A stretch of 13,433 bases of DNA from Nitrososphaerales archaeon TH5896 (GCA_014523625.1 JAATVP010000027.1:1-13433), one strand, 5' to 3'. Counted from the stretch's first letter, positions 1 through 6,821 are shown. Notes: generated by a model not told the origin, from the sequence alone. A program made the numbers and translations.

Positions 1-27
1 GCTAACTCTGCTATATTTTTAGTCTAA

Positions 28-144
28 TCAGTCGACAATGGTCACAACCAAAAGCGATACAAGCCAAGAATCTATTCTACTAATGGATATCTAATTAAAG
101 AACAAAATGACATTAGTAAGGTGGTTAATAACTCTACCAGGTAG
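28..144 (+). pseudogene. possible 3' gene fragment, unknown function
   Basis: This is a 38-codon open stretch without a start codon, ending in TAG at 142-144. A TAA at 25-27 interrupts the same frame, which is otherwise open to the left window edge. The translation is polar (motif PRIYSTNGYLIKEQND) and reads more like protein than the other frames here. It could be the decayed end of a gene that begins outside the window, or chance. I do not recognise it. The remaining bases up to 324 show no other gene. Confidence 0.2.
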
Positions 145-324
145 GCTATAGAATACATGTTGAGGTGATCATTTAATATCGGCATACATAGTCACCACCG
201 GCGGTAGTACTTTTGCCCTATTGTCAAGCAGTAAGACAAAGCACCGAGAGGACAAAGCATTAAGATTACAATACTAGACACACATAATAAGCGGCTAAAT
301 CACAGGACCTAATAGCTCTAAAAA

Positions 325-1518
325 ATGTATGACGCAGAAATGATCATTTTTATAATGATATCGATGACGACTGTGGCAAGCTTAATTCATCCCGAGTTAG
401 TTGATGCGCTACCGCTCTCACATTATCAATTGGTTTATAGTCAGGAGGCTCCGATCTCCAATAGTCTTATTCACAAGTCTACTATCCCGAATGAAACTAG
501 TATTGGCCTAACCCAGGGAGACTCAAATATTACTTCAATGGATTCCGATCTTCCCGCTGAAAATCGATCCAACTTAGTTGCAAAATTAATAGCTGATTTA
601 GTTGAAAATAATTTGAAACAAGCTGCCAATACTCTGCTAATTACGAGTTTAGATCCAAGAGTGCAGGCTGCTCAATACGCATCAAACATTTCCGAGAGGT
701 ATATGGGTATTCCTAAGGATTTAGATACTGAAAAACGAGATATTGCCAAACAGATTCTTTCCTTGAATAAGGATTTTGGTAGTGTTTATTTCTTGTTGCT
801 AAATGGAGACGTTTATTTAGGTGAACCGTATGCCGGACAAGAACAGCTTCCTCGATTAAATTTTGCTGATAGGGATTGGTACAAAGGTATATTCGCTATA
901 ACTAATAATATCAGCAGAGAATATAGTGTCCAAGGTTCTAGTCCTGGAAATAGCAGTACTAATGCTAGCGGAGCGGTTATGCCAGCACTACCATATTATA
1001 TAAGTGCAGTTTTTCAGTCTGCCGCAATACATGTGCCTGCCACTGGCATTGCAGTGCCAGTATACGACGCAAGTGGCATTATAGAATCAAACGGAAACTA
1101 TGGAAGCACAGCAAATTCATCTACTGTAGAAAATTCAGTGAACACAATTACAGATAAATTATCTGGGTATTGGGTCGGCGTATTAAATTTGAATGAAACC
1201 AGAACCCATATTGATCAGCTCGACCTGAAGAGCCAAAATCTTCGAGCAGTAGTAGTTGATCACAATGGTACTGCTATAATTGATACATTACAGAACAAAA
1301 CATCCCAAAGAGCAGGAATTGATATTTTGAAAGGAAACACATTATCACAGACAAATCTCATTGATCTCCAAGGTGTCAAACTAGGTCTAAATGGAGAAAC
1401 AGGATCGATAGTAGAAAATATGAATGGCACAAGTGCTAGGATAAGCTTTCACCCCATAGAAGCATCTCCACATACATGGACGGCTATCCTAATTGATTCG
1501 AATTCCGACAAGCCCTGA
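325..1518 (+). CDS. secreted or membrane-anchored Cache-type sensor domain protein
   Basis: The protein has 397 residues. Residues about 6-28 are hydrophobic and form a signal peptide or membrane anchor; the rest is a polar, Asn/Ser-rich extracellular domain. The signature FADRDWYKGI (residues 180-189), the stretch around 225-251 (AVFQSA...GIAVPVYDASG) and GYWVGVLNL (about 281-289) match double-Cache (dCache_1/PDC) ligand-binding domains, which in other proteins bind small metabolites outside the cell. Cache domains are normally followed by a second membrane helix and a kinase, cyclase or chemotaxis output domain. Here the frame stops soon after the domain, with no helix and no output module, so this is either a stand-alone binding protein or a shortened receptor. 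ATG 325 gives the longest frame; ATG codons at 340, 355 and 364 are also possible. It is the only long intact plus-strand gene and has no operon partner. The fold is likely; the ligand and role are unknown. Confidence 0.8.
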   Translation: MYDAEMIIFIMISMTTVASLIHPELVDALPLSHYQLVYSQEAPISNSLIHKSTIPNETSIGLTQGDSNITSMDSDLPAENRSNLVAKLIADLVENNLKQAANTLLITSLDPRVQAAQYASNISERYMGIPKDLDTEKRDIAKQILSLNKDFGSVYFLLLNGDVYLGEPYAGQEQLPRLNFADRDWYKGIFAITNNISREYSVQGSSPGNSSTNASGAVMPALPYYISAVFQSAAIHVPATGIAVPVYDASGIIESNGNYGSTANSSTVENSVNTITDKLSGYWVGVLNLNETRTHIDQLDLKSQNLRAVVVDHNGTAIIDTLQNKTSQRAGIDILKGNTLSQTNLIDLQGVKLGLNGETGSIVENMNGTSARISFHPIEASPHTWTAILIDSNSDKP

Positions 1519-1662
1519 GATTTAGTAGCCTTAGATTCTATATTACCCACCCTTGTTTGTCTTCTCGACCCCCCCATAGATCTGAGCCTCATGTAGCTAC
1601 CTAGACGAATAATAACAATAATTCAGCATCTTAGAGACATGTTCTCAAACCTTTATTTGTAC
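1519..1662. other. intergenic spacer, no gene seen
   Basis: No convincing coding frame was seen on either strand between the Cache gene and the promoter of the zinc microprotein. A run of seven C residues at about 1570-1576 is the only notable simple sequence. Confidence 0.5.
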
Positions 1663-1677
1663 ACTTAAAATTAATAT
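1663..1677 (+). promoter_or_regulatory. putative TATA box for the 1701 microprotein gene
   Basis: The AT-rich element CTTAAAATTAATAT lies roughly 24-38 bases before ATG 1701. That suits an archaeal promoter giving a leaderless or very short-leader mRNA. Assigned by eye only. Confidence 0.35.
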
Positions 1678-1700
1678 ACGGATTCCACAGACCTAGGTGA

Positions 1701-1838
1701 ATGGCAAATTGTGACAGGTGCGGAATCTCTAATGAATCAGCGCCTTCTGGTGTCCTAGTACATGTTGACTGGTATAACAAAGAAAGGAATGAGGTACTGC
1801 CTCAGAAGTTATGTAGAAATTGTCTCCATAAGCCTTAA
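1701..1838 (+). CDS. 45-residue zinc-finger microprotein
   Basis: This short frame (ATG 1701, TAA 1836-1838) encodes 45 residues with two cysteine pairs: CDRC at residues 4-7 and CRNC at 38-41, about 30 residues apart. That is the layout of a four-cysteine zinc ribbon that fills the whole protein. The centre (VLVHVDWYNKERNEV) alternates as expected for a beta-hairpin, and the chain ends right after the second knuckle. A TATA-like element lies upstream and a run of seven T residues follows the stop at once, so the gene looks like a complete transcription unit. GGTGA directly abuts the ATG, too close for a normal ribosome site, which points to leaderless translation. Tiny zinc fingers are common in archaea and often have regulatory or nucleic-acid roles, but no function can be assigned here. 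Confidence 0.7.
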   Translation: MANCDRCGISNESAPSGVLVHVDWYNKERNEVLPQKLCRNCLHKP

Positions 1839-1845
1839 TTTTTTT
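1839..1845 (+). terminator. oligo-T terminator after the zinc microprotein
   Basis: Seven consecutive T residues begin directly after the TAA of the microprotein gene. Archaeal RNA polymerase ends transcription at such T tracts without needing a hairpin. Confidence 0.5.
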
Positions 1846-1919
1846 GTCCTAGCGTTCAACATGAAATTGACATACCAAGTAGTTAACGAAACTGGCAGCT
1901 AATAACTTTGCATAACTAG

Positions 1920-2081
1920 ACATTACTATGGTCATCTCCTGTGGTTGTAGTGAATATAATGGATCAGATCAAAAGTTGCACTAGATGCAGACTGGCTCTA
2001 GCCATAGAATCATTTTAAGATGCATTAGTGGAGCTAATGGGAGTAGCGGCGTTGACGAACAAGACTAGACAGCAGAAATAA
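1920..2081 (+). pseudogene. possible relic of a zinc-knuckle protein (integrase-like C-terminus?)
   Basis: One frame is open from 1920 to 2081 except for a single TAA at 2016-2018. Around an internal ATG (1959) it reads MDQIKSCTRCRLALAIESF, then the stop, then DALVELMGVAALTNKTRQQK and a second TAA. A CxxC knuckle followed by a short acidic-hydrophobic helix resembles the zinc-finger tails found in some archaeal tyrosine recombinases and other zinc proteins. That resemblance is from memory and weak. No catalytic recombinase motif was found upstream. If real, it is the last piece of a decayed gene. Confidence 0.25.
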
Positions 2082-2474
2082 AAATTTGCTATTGTTTATT
2101 CATCGGTCTTATCGCTTCCTACACGATTCTAATCTTTCTTTTCTGAATGCTTCAGCTACTCGCCAGCCAAATTTTATGATATACGAGCACAAGGTATGCA
2201 CTTGGTCACATAGATATCTTCAATGGCACTTGTACAATCAAGTAATAGGTTGACTATTCCCCACAATCATCAGTTCTGGTGATCATTCTCGAGTTGAATA
2301 TGCCAAGGAAGAAGCCTTCGTCGCATCAGTTTTTGATAGTCGGAATAGCTATAGAGAAATGGACGGATTAAGAAAATGATGTAAAAGTCTGTTTGAAAAA
2401 CTATTTTTCACCTTAGTCATTCAGAAATAACCATAGAAATATAGACGAGATCATACTTCACAATTTTATTACGT
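2082..2474. other. long spacer with one weak open fragment
   Basis: Nearly 400 bases without an accepted gene. A plus-strand open stretch at 2254-2379 (41 codons, no ATG near its beginning) contains EYAKEEAFVASVFDSRNSY, which looks protein-like. A second frame over the same bases starts with an ATG and reads MPRKKPSSHQFLIVGIA, so the coding signal is ambiguous. Nothing else was recognised. Confidence 0.3.
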
Positions 2475-2699
2475 TTAGTTATCATCTGATCCCTCTTGGC
2501 TTTTACTTAAGAGCTGATTAAATTCTATAAACCATTGTTCTTTCATTATATCGGTATTAACATTGCTTTTATCTGTCGGAATACTTTGAAGGTAAATTTT
2601 TCTTTCTTCTATTTGTCCGAACGTCCCTGTAAATCCAGTTGCAGATATGACATATAATACTAACAATATTGTACCTAATGCGATTACTAAATCACTCAT
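2475..2699 (-). CDS. small single-pass membrane protein, unknown function
   Basis: The protein has 74 residues. Residues about 4-24 form one hydrophobic helix (VIALGTILLVLYVISATGF), followed by a polar tail rich in Glu, Lys, Gln and Asn that ends in an acidic SDDN. With no positive residues before the helix and several charged ones after it, either topology is possible. ATG 2699 is the only sensible start. The minus-strand TATA-like sequence at 2719-2730 sits 20-30 bases upstream, which supports its own leaderless transcript. The next gene upstream (2924-3190) also encodes a short helix-plus-tail protein on the same strand, 224 bases away, too far for tight operon coupling. I do not recognise a family. 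Confidence 0.6.
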   Translation of the reverse strand: MSDLVIALGTILLVLYVISATGFTGTFGQIEERKIYLQSIPTDKSNVNTDIMKEQWFIEFNQLLSKSQEGSDDN

Positions 2700-2718
2700 T
2701 CATAGATCTGTGCAAACA

Positions 2719-2730
2719 AATATTATATTC
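2719..2730 (-). promoter_or_regulatory. putative TATA box for the 2475-2699 gene
   Basis: On the minus strand this reads ATATAATATT, centred about 25 bases before ATG 2699, the expected archaeal TATA spacing for a leaderless message. Confidence 0.4.
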
Positions 2731-2923
2731 ATTATACACCTAAAATCTATTCAAACTGTTAAGGAAATTGTTTTCTAATCTTTTTCTAAAAGTTGTCTAT
2801 GTTCCTGACATGATACGTTATCAGTGAAAATGAGCTTAATACTCCTATACAACTCTATCGACTTTAAATGTCACTTCAATAGAATTTGTAATGCGGTCAA
2901 GTTGTATCATCTATATCTATATC

Positions 2924-3190
2924 CTATGCGGTCCTATGAGATTCGATTGAAGGTTGTTGAGCCTTATAGGTAATAATTACACGGTCACCTTCCTCATAAG
3001 GACAATTTGAAATTTCTCTTGGGATTCGGTCAGATCCTTCCACAATGTACGACCCACCTTGTTTAACGCTTACAACTGCTTCTTCGGTAATCCCAGGAGA
3101 AAATAGTTGTGTTACTTGAAAGCTAGATAAGGCAAAGACGAGGAGTATACCTCCACCTATAAAGACTATAGCCAATATTTTTGGAGACAT
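2924..3190 (-). CDS. small membrane-anchored protein with extracytoplasmic tail
   Basis: The protein is 88 residues from ATG 3190. A TTG codon directly upstream (3193) would add one residue; ATG is preferred. Residues about 4-24 (KILAIVFIGGGILLVFALSSF) form one membrane helix or uncleaved signal. The remaining 60 residues look like a small beta-rich domain, with a glycine turn (VKQGGSYIVEG), a single cysteine in ISNCPYEEGDRVIITYKA, and a polar end. The EEGDRVIITYK stretch resembles one strand pair of a small barrel such as an OB or SH3-like fold, but this is only an impression. A perfect palindrome and a strong TATA-like box lie just upstream, so this gene probably has its own regulated promoter. 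Function unknown. Confidence 0.62.
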   Translation of the reverse strand: MSPKILAIVFIGGGILLVFALSSFQVTQLFSPGITEEAVVSVKQGGSYIVEGSDRIPREISNCPYEEGDRVIITYKAQQPSIESHRTA

Positions 3191-3197
3191 CAAAAAA

Positions 3198-3213
3198 ATT
3201 ATTCCTGAATAAT
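3198..3213. promoter_or_regulatory. perfect inverted repeat ATTATTC-CT-GAATAAT, possible operator
   Basis: Two exact 7-base arms are separated by 2 bases, starting 8 bases before ATG 3190. A TATA-like box at 3229-3243 would place the transcription start about on this palindrome. A dimeric repressor bound here would block initiation; alternatively the repeat forms a small hairpin at the 5' end of the message. No known binding-site consensus was recognised. Confidence 0.4.
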
Positions 3214-3228
3214 ATCTGTTGTCTGAAT

Positions 3229-3243
3229 AAAATATATATTTTT
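3229..3243 (-). promoter_or_regulatory. putative TATA box for the 2924-3190 gene
   Basis: The minus-strand sequence AAAATATATATTTTA lies about 39-53 bases before ATG 3190. It is the strongest TATA-like match in this part of the window. Confidence 0.45.
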
Positions 3244-3420
3244 TCTAACTATTTTCATAAAGTCTGTGTAGGTCCATTCCGAACAATAGGAATATGTTAA
3301 TAATTGTTCAACTGACTTATCACCAATGCAAAAGAAATTTGTCTGAATTTTATTTTGCTATCACTGCTACAACGAGATGGTAAGATGCCAAATGTCTCTG
3401 AGCTGTTTAAAATGGGGGCT

Positions 3421-4398
3421 CTACTTTACAAGATTATGAAGCTGTCTTGTTACACTAATTATATTGTCGATGCTATTGCCAATAGGTGATCGATTATAAT
3501 TGAGAATTGCAAGATCTACTCCGATTTCTCCAATTTGTCTCAAGTCGTCTGCTAATTGTTCCACGTTTCCATTTAAAAGGTGTCTGGGATTTTTTTGTGC
3601 CCTTTGCCATTTACCTCTAGGATCAGTCGGTTCAACATGATCGTCACTGCTCAAACATTCAATATTAGGATAGACAATCGCAGCTATTTCAATATCATCA
3701 GGATTCCTATTCACTTTCAGACATTCTCTTTTTATCATTTCAATATTTGATTTCGTTTGTCTCACAGAATCACGTATAGTACAAATCCATCCGTCAGCAT
3801 GATTTGCAATCCTTGCAAAGGTCTTCTCACTATAGCCACCAAGATAGATAGGGATATGAGGTAGCTGATGTGGTTTAGGACCAATCTTTGACGGAGGGAC
3901 GCCGTAATACTTTCCTTCAAAATCTACCACGTCTTTTGTCCATATCTTTTTTAAAAGTTGCAAGTATTCGTCTGCTCTATCGCCTCGATTCCTAAAGGGA
4001 ATTCCTGAGGCTTGATATTCATCTCGTGCCCAACCAATTCCTAAACCAGCAATAGCTCTTCCATCAGATAAGATATCAAGTGTAGTAAACCTCTTTGATA
4101 GTATCAGAGGATTGTGAAATAGCATATCAACGACCGAAGTTCCTAGCCTGATCCTTTTGGTTTTTGATGCCACAAATGTCAGCGTTTCAATTGGATCAAA
4201 AATGTACTGCCAGTCATCAGGGAATTTGCCATCTTTACTCCCAGGGTATGGATTCTGTGGATTTATAGGCCATATCAGTCTTTCTAGGACCCACAGAGAA
4301 TGGAACCCTGCAATATCAGCATCCTCGGCAAGTTGCATGATATTTTCTTTTTTGGCCTGATTTCTGCCAGTTTGCGGTAGCCGTATTCCTAGTTTCAT
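3421..4398 (-). CDS. LLM-class F420-dependent oxidoreductase, Rv2161c-like (TIGR03619 type)
   Basis: The 325-residue protein is a full-length luciferase-like TIM barrel. It opens with MKLGIRLPQTGR. Other family-typical blocks are SLWVLERLIWP (34-44), RLGTSVVD (84-91), LDILSDGR (107-114), GLGIGWARDEYQASG (118-132), and KPHQLPHIPIYLGG (175-188), which closes the flavin-like pocket. The ERLIWP...PYP segment and the LDxLSxGR/GWxxDEY pair are typical of the Rv2161c subfamily. The family uses coenzyme F420 to transfer hydride to or from small organic substrates in the cytoplasm; this member's substrate cannot be read from sequence. Thaumarchaea are known to make F420. ATG 4398 is the only good start, with a TATA-like element 20-30 bases upstream. 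A second, distantly related F420 enzyme lies at 6913-7899. The gene is intact with no odd features. Confidence 0.9.
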   Translation of the reverse strand: MKLGIRLPQTGRNQAKKENIMQLAEDADIAGFHSLWVLERLIWPINPQNPYPGSKDGKFPDDWQYIFDPIETLTFVASKTKRIRLGTSVVDMLFHNPLILSKRFTTLDILSDGRAIAGLGIGWARDEYQASGIPFRNRGDRADEYLQLLKKIWTKDVVDFEGKYYGVPPSKIGPKPHQLPHIPIYLGGYSEKTFARIANHADGWICTIRDSVRQTKSNIEMIKRECLKVNRNPDDIEIAAIVYPNIECLSSDDHVEPTDPRGKWQRAQKNPRHLLNGNVEQLADDLRQIGEIGVDLAILNYNRSPIGNSIDNIISVTRQLHNLVK

Positions 4399-4417
4399 GC
4401 TTTTATTTGCCTATCAT

Positions 4418-4427
4418 ATGATATAAT
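4418..4427 (-). promoter_or_regulatory. putative TATA box for the 3421-4398 oxidoreductase
   Basis: The minus-strand sequence ATTATATCAT lies 20-29 bases before ATG 4398, consistent with a leaderless transcript. The rest of the 4399-4607 spacer shows no gene. Confidence 0.4.
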
Positions 4428-4607
4428 GTGCTCCGAGATTTAGTGAATGCAAAGGATCGAATTTAGTGGGGGTATTTTTTCTAGAAGTAATAGTAAAAAT
4501 GGATGTGCAATCAATTTGTATAATAATCCAGTTACTTGATAAACAATAAATCGAATTGCCTACCTGTCTTGCAGAAACTGCCTTCATGCTATCTATAATA
4601 TCATTCT

Positions 4608-4934
4608 CTATTGGCTAAATTTACGATACTGAGCTATGGTATTGTTGCAATTCCGACATTTGTATTCTCCTTTTTCAACTAGAATAACATTTTCAGCTAC
4701 CTCTTCATTTGGAACTTCATAAACGAGTAATGGACAGCCATCATGTTCCTTGCCGCATTTGTTACAATAATATCTCAAAAATCTATCTTCTGCCAGTCTT
4801 CCCACATTTGCCAAGAATAGATGCGGCACTCCAAGATTTGCTTTTATTTCTTCATTCTCAGTCAGTTTGGCAAACGCATAGCCGCCTGAGCCTAACAATT
4901 TCTTTTCCTCTAGATCCTCATTATTTTGACTCAT
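4608..4934 (-). CDS. zinc-ribbon protein, conserved hypothetical
   Basis: The protein is 108 residues, soluble and without a signal peptide. It has CNKCG at residues 57-61 and CRNC at 93-96, two cysteine pairs about 33 residues apart that should bind one zinc ion in a ribbon fold. An extra cysteine at 67 (HDGCPLL) and His64 sit near the first pair. The N-terminal half is acidic, then carries GSGGYAFAKLTENEEI and a likely beta-rich stretch (GVPHLFLANVGRLAEDRFLRYY). The gene starts 13 bases after the stop of the 4948-5334 gene on the same strand, so the two are probably co-transcribed. Before ATG 4934 there is only a weak GGGA that could serve as a ribosome site. Likely roles are nucleic-acid or ribosome binding, but this is inferred from the fold alone. 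Confidence 0.75.
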   Translation of the reverse strand: MSQNNEDLEEKKLLGSGGYAFAKLTENEEIKANLGVPHLFLANVGRLAEDRFLRYYCNKCGKEHDGCPLLVYEVPNEEVAENVILVEKGEYKCRNCNNTIAQYRKFSQ

Positions 4935-4947
4935 TTCTATTTTCCCA

Positions 4948-5334
4948 TCAAATTTTCTTCCTTCTCTTCTTTGCCCAAGCTAATCTCTTTTCATTTAGAG
5001 ACTCAAAGTTTTCGTAAATGTGCGGTCTCTTTTTTCTCATTCCCTTGACTATTGGTTCGGCCTTTTGCCAAAATGGTGTAGGATTAAACATATCAAAATA
5101 GAGATTCAGATCTATCAACTTATGTTTTACAATAGTACCTGACAATTCAAAAAAACCACAAACTGCAATAAATTGCGATCGCTCATTTGAAGAACCTGGA
5201 TATTTCTGTAGGTATTCTGGATAGCTATTGGCATCGAGGTCTTCTAAGAACCAGAGTATGGAATGCCTATGTTCGTCATATAGGTTGTATAACCTAAGCA
5301 ATGCGTCTATATTCTTACTATCGTTATCTTTCAT
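4948..5334 (-). CDS. conserved protein of unknown function, basic C-terminus
   Basis: The protein is 128 residues from ATG 5334; a GTG just ahead (5337) would add one residue, and ATG is preferred. The protein is soluble and mostly helical. Recognisable stretches are LYNLYDEHRHSILWFLEDLDA (split by a likely turn), FIAVCGFFELSGTIVKHKLID, and FNPTPFWQKAEPIVKGMRKKRPHIYENFE. It ends in a lysine/arginine cluster (AWAKKRRKKI). The helical pattern and the FNPxPFWxKxxPIVxGMRxxRP motif recall DUF4760-like proteins, a tentative match from memory. It is the first gene of a probable two-gene unit with the zinc-ribbon protein at 4608-4934. The basic tail together with a zinc-ribbon partner fits nucleic-acid or membrane-surface association, but no function is established. 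Confidence 0.75.
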   Translation of the reverse strand: MKDNDSKNIDALLRLYNLYDEHRHSILWFLEDLDANSYPEYLQKYPGSSNERSQFIAVCGFFELSGTIVKHKLIDLNLYFDMFNPTPFWQKAEPIVKGMRKKRPHIYENFESLNEKRLAWAKKRRKKI

Positions 5335-5352
5335 CACGTCTTTCTTCTACGT

Positions 5353-5369
5353 CATAAAGTTAAAACATT
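5353..5369 (-). promoter_or_regulatory. putative promoter element for the 4608-5334 gene pair
   Basis: The minus-strand sequence AATGTTTTAACTTTATG holds an AT-rich TATA-like core about 20-35 bases before ATG 5334. The match is moderate. Confidence 0.3.
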
Positions 5370-5424
5370 TCTGTTAGTATAGTTTCTAATACGATGTCCA
5401 TGACTCCTGATGAGTATCGTGACT

Positions 5425-5574
5425 TTAAAGGGACTTACTAACTCCACTAAGGGCTTGCGTTAAGAACTGCTGTACGATGTTAGTATATGCTTTATCGCCC
5501 TCATTTTTTTCAATCATAGCTCTATTATTCACGAATATCTTCTCTATTAGAGAATAGAAATATTCATTTGTAAT
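5425..5574 (-). pseudogene. 3' fragment of a helical protein gene, 5' part missing
   Basis: A 49-codon frame ends in TAA (5425-5427) and is blocked by a TAG just before its first codon at 5574, with no ATG near the beginning. The translation includes NEYFYSLIEKIFVNNRAM, then IEKNEGDKAYTNIVQQFL and TQALSGVSKSL. This is a convincing amphipathic helical protein sequence, quite unlike a chance frame. Upstream on the same strand, where the plus-strand gene 5580-5822 begins, the coding character stops abruptly. It therefore looks like the C-terminal stub of a deleted or rearranged gene. An internal ATG would give only 30 residues. Family not recognised. Confidence 0.4.
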
Positions 5575-5579
5575 CTAAA

Positions 5580-5822
5580 ATGGATAGACAACAATTTGGT
5601 TTAAGAGTAAAATCAGAGCAACCATCCATATTAGAACTTTTATACGCTCTGGATAGTAGGTCACCTGAAATTAAGTGCTGGTATATAGATTTCATCTACT
5701 GTCTTAATTTACCAAGGAATATTTCAAAACACATACTTCTTGGGACAAGGGTTTCCTGTGGCTACCTGTCGAGTGTTGAAGAACATACAAAGGATATTTG
5801 CAATTTCATTTCAATCTTGTAA
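5580..5822 (+). CDS. hypothetical 80-residue protein, possibly a broken gene
   Basis: ATG 5580 to TAA 5822. The first 32 residues (MDRQQFGLRVKSEQPS, then ILELLYALDSRSPEIK) have the composition of a genuine soluble protein. The remainder, rich in Cys, Ile and Leu (DFIYCLNLPRNISKHILLG), is less convincing, and another frame over 5690-5850 is also open. A frameshift near 5685 is possible. The gene starts just where the minus-strand relic 5425-5574 begins and runs into the winged-helix relic at 5860, so it sits among broken genes. No family recognised and no signal peptide. Confidence 0.4.
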   Translation: MDRQQFGLRVKSEQPSILELLYALDSRSPEIKCWYIDFIYCLNLPRNISKHILLGTRVSCGYLSSVEEHTKDICNFISIL

Positions 5823-5859
5823 AGGCAACCTTAAGCAAAACAATCAATAGTGCGGTAAG

Positions 5860-6199
5860 GTGTCCGTAAAGTTAGGTGAATGTTGTATTGTATATCATGA
5901 TAATGGTGGGAAAGTTGATAAAATCCCACGATAGACGACAATCAAGAATTTAGTATTAACACGTCTGGAACTAGCAAAATATGTTTTGGCGAGGCTTGTG
6001 AATGATCAAGAGAGCGTTGAGAAAATAGCAGAGAGTTTTGATAATGATAAACGATTGATCTCAGAAGTGGTTGAGTATCTCAACAATATGCGTTGGATTA
6101 AACAGGAAGAATATGGGACCTATAAAGATACAACCAAATGCAAAAACAATATATGATAGTGCGTCAAAAGCCATTGGTCAATTTAGGCAGGTAAGGTAG
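5860..6199 (+). pseudogene. broken winged-helix-like DNA-binding protein gene
   Basis: From GTG 5860 the frame reads MSVKLGECCIVYHDNGGKV, then meets a TAG at 5932-5934. The same frame resumes as a long helical protein: NLVLTRLELAKYVLARLV, NDQESVEKIAESFDNDKR, LISEVVEYLNNMRWIKQEE. That helix-turn-helix-wing pattern fits a winged-helix regulator, with a recognition helix about DNDKRLISEVVEYLNNM and the wing at WIKQEEYG. Near 6112-6125 the coding signal moves to the +1 frame, which continues as PIKIQPNAKTIYDSASKA and IGQFRQVR and ends at TAG 6197-6199; the old frame ends at TGA 6154. One nonsense codon plus one frameshift would therefore restore a protein of about 113 residues. The identification is from pattern, not from a named family. 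An intact regulator elsewhere in the genome is likely. Confidence 0.6.
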
Positions 6200-6228
6200 G
6201 CGGGGGTAAACGAAGAATTAGGCGCTAG

Positions 6229-6336
6229 GCAAGAATTGACCGCTGTACCGCAGTAAACAAAACTCCAAGAAGGCTAGTAACTTCACGTGATGACCTGTTC
6301 GATTCATTCAGAATGTCTTTGCAGTATTGCCCCTAA
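6229..6336 (+). other. weak open fragment after the winged-helix relic
   Basis: A 35-codon stretch between TAG 6226-6228 and TAA 6334-6336 has no start codon near its beginning. It reads RIDRCTAVNKTPRRLVTSR then DDLFDSFRMSLQYCP. The composition is protein-like, but the piece is too short to judge. It may be another relic of the same decaying segment. Confidence 0.2.
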
Positions 6337-6341
6337 AAAAA
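6335..6341 (-). terminator. oligo-T terminator for the 6379-6591 gene
   Basis: Seven A residues on the plus strand give a T7 tract on the minus strand, about 38 bases past the stop of the small secreted-peptide gene. This fits archaeal T-tract termination. Confidence 0.4.
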
Positions 6342-6378
6342 GAAGCGTGAAGTTTGTTCTCCACTTTATGTGAGGCTA

Positions 6379-6591
6379 TTATCCAGTAGACCTTTGGCAT
6401 GTATGTGCTGCATCCAGACCACACACTGTGGTGTAGATTCCGGATCCTTCGCTTTCACCACCAGAGGATCCAGCCGGTACGTTGCTACTTCCCCCTGTCC
6501 TTGCATCTATGTTGTCTGTTGCGGCAAGCGGACCAACTCCAACGATTGATACCGCTATAGCCATAATTGCTACGGCTACAATCGTTCTCAT
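6379..6591 (-). CDS. small secreted peptide with two cysteines
   Basis: From ATG 6591 the product has 70 residues. It begins with a clean signal peptide (MRTIVAVAIMAIAVSIVG), with a probable cleavage site near PLAAT (about 23-27). An upstream ATG at 6609 would add MILLIH and spoil the N-terminal charge, so 6591 is preferred. The mature part is about 45 residues, Gly/Ser-rich (GGSSNVPAGSSGGESEG), followed by YTTVCGLDAAHTCQRSTG. Its two cysteines could form one disulphide outside the cell. It is followed by a T-tract. There is no operon partner and no known family; I infer a secreted or cell-surface peptide. Confidence 0.55.
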   Translation of the reverse strand: MRTIVAVAIMAIAVSIVGVGPLAATDNIDARTGGSSNVPAGSSGGESEGSGIYTTVCGLDAAHTCQRSTG

Positions 6592-6609
6592 ATGAATCAA
6601 TAAGATCAT

Positions 6610-6821
6610 ACGGATACACTAGTAATATAGACGCGTCAAGCATGATCTTTATGTCTTAAGAATGATTATTATTCTATTCGTACTTTTGCAATACATTCGA
6701 AAACTGCGGTAGAAAACGGTGACGGTTTGGTAGTCCTGATCTGGGTCTGATATTGCTGTAATGGGGGCAGTGATAATATTTTATGGCCCGCGATAAATGC
6801 GAATGACTATTTGATATATTT
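6610..6821. other. spacer, no gene seen
   Basis: No convincing frame on either strand between the secreted peptide and the short frame at 6822-6899. It presumably carries the minus-strand promoter of the secreted peptide, but no clear TATA box stands out. Confidence 0.4.

Noticed and set aside
4157..4360. 67-codon plus-strand frame
   Set aside because: Lies entirely antisense to the clear F420 oxidoreductase gene at 3421-4398.
4709..5017. 102-codon plus-strand frame
   Set aside because: Antisense to the zinc-ribbon and 128-residue protein genes; Phe/Leu/Ser-rich shadow composition.
6200..6320. possible tRNA because of GTTCGATTC near 6298-6306
   Set aside because: No cloverleaf could be built around it: no matching acceptor stem, D-arm or anticodon arm.
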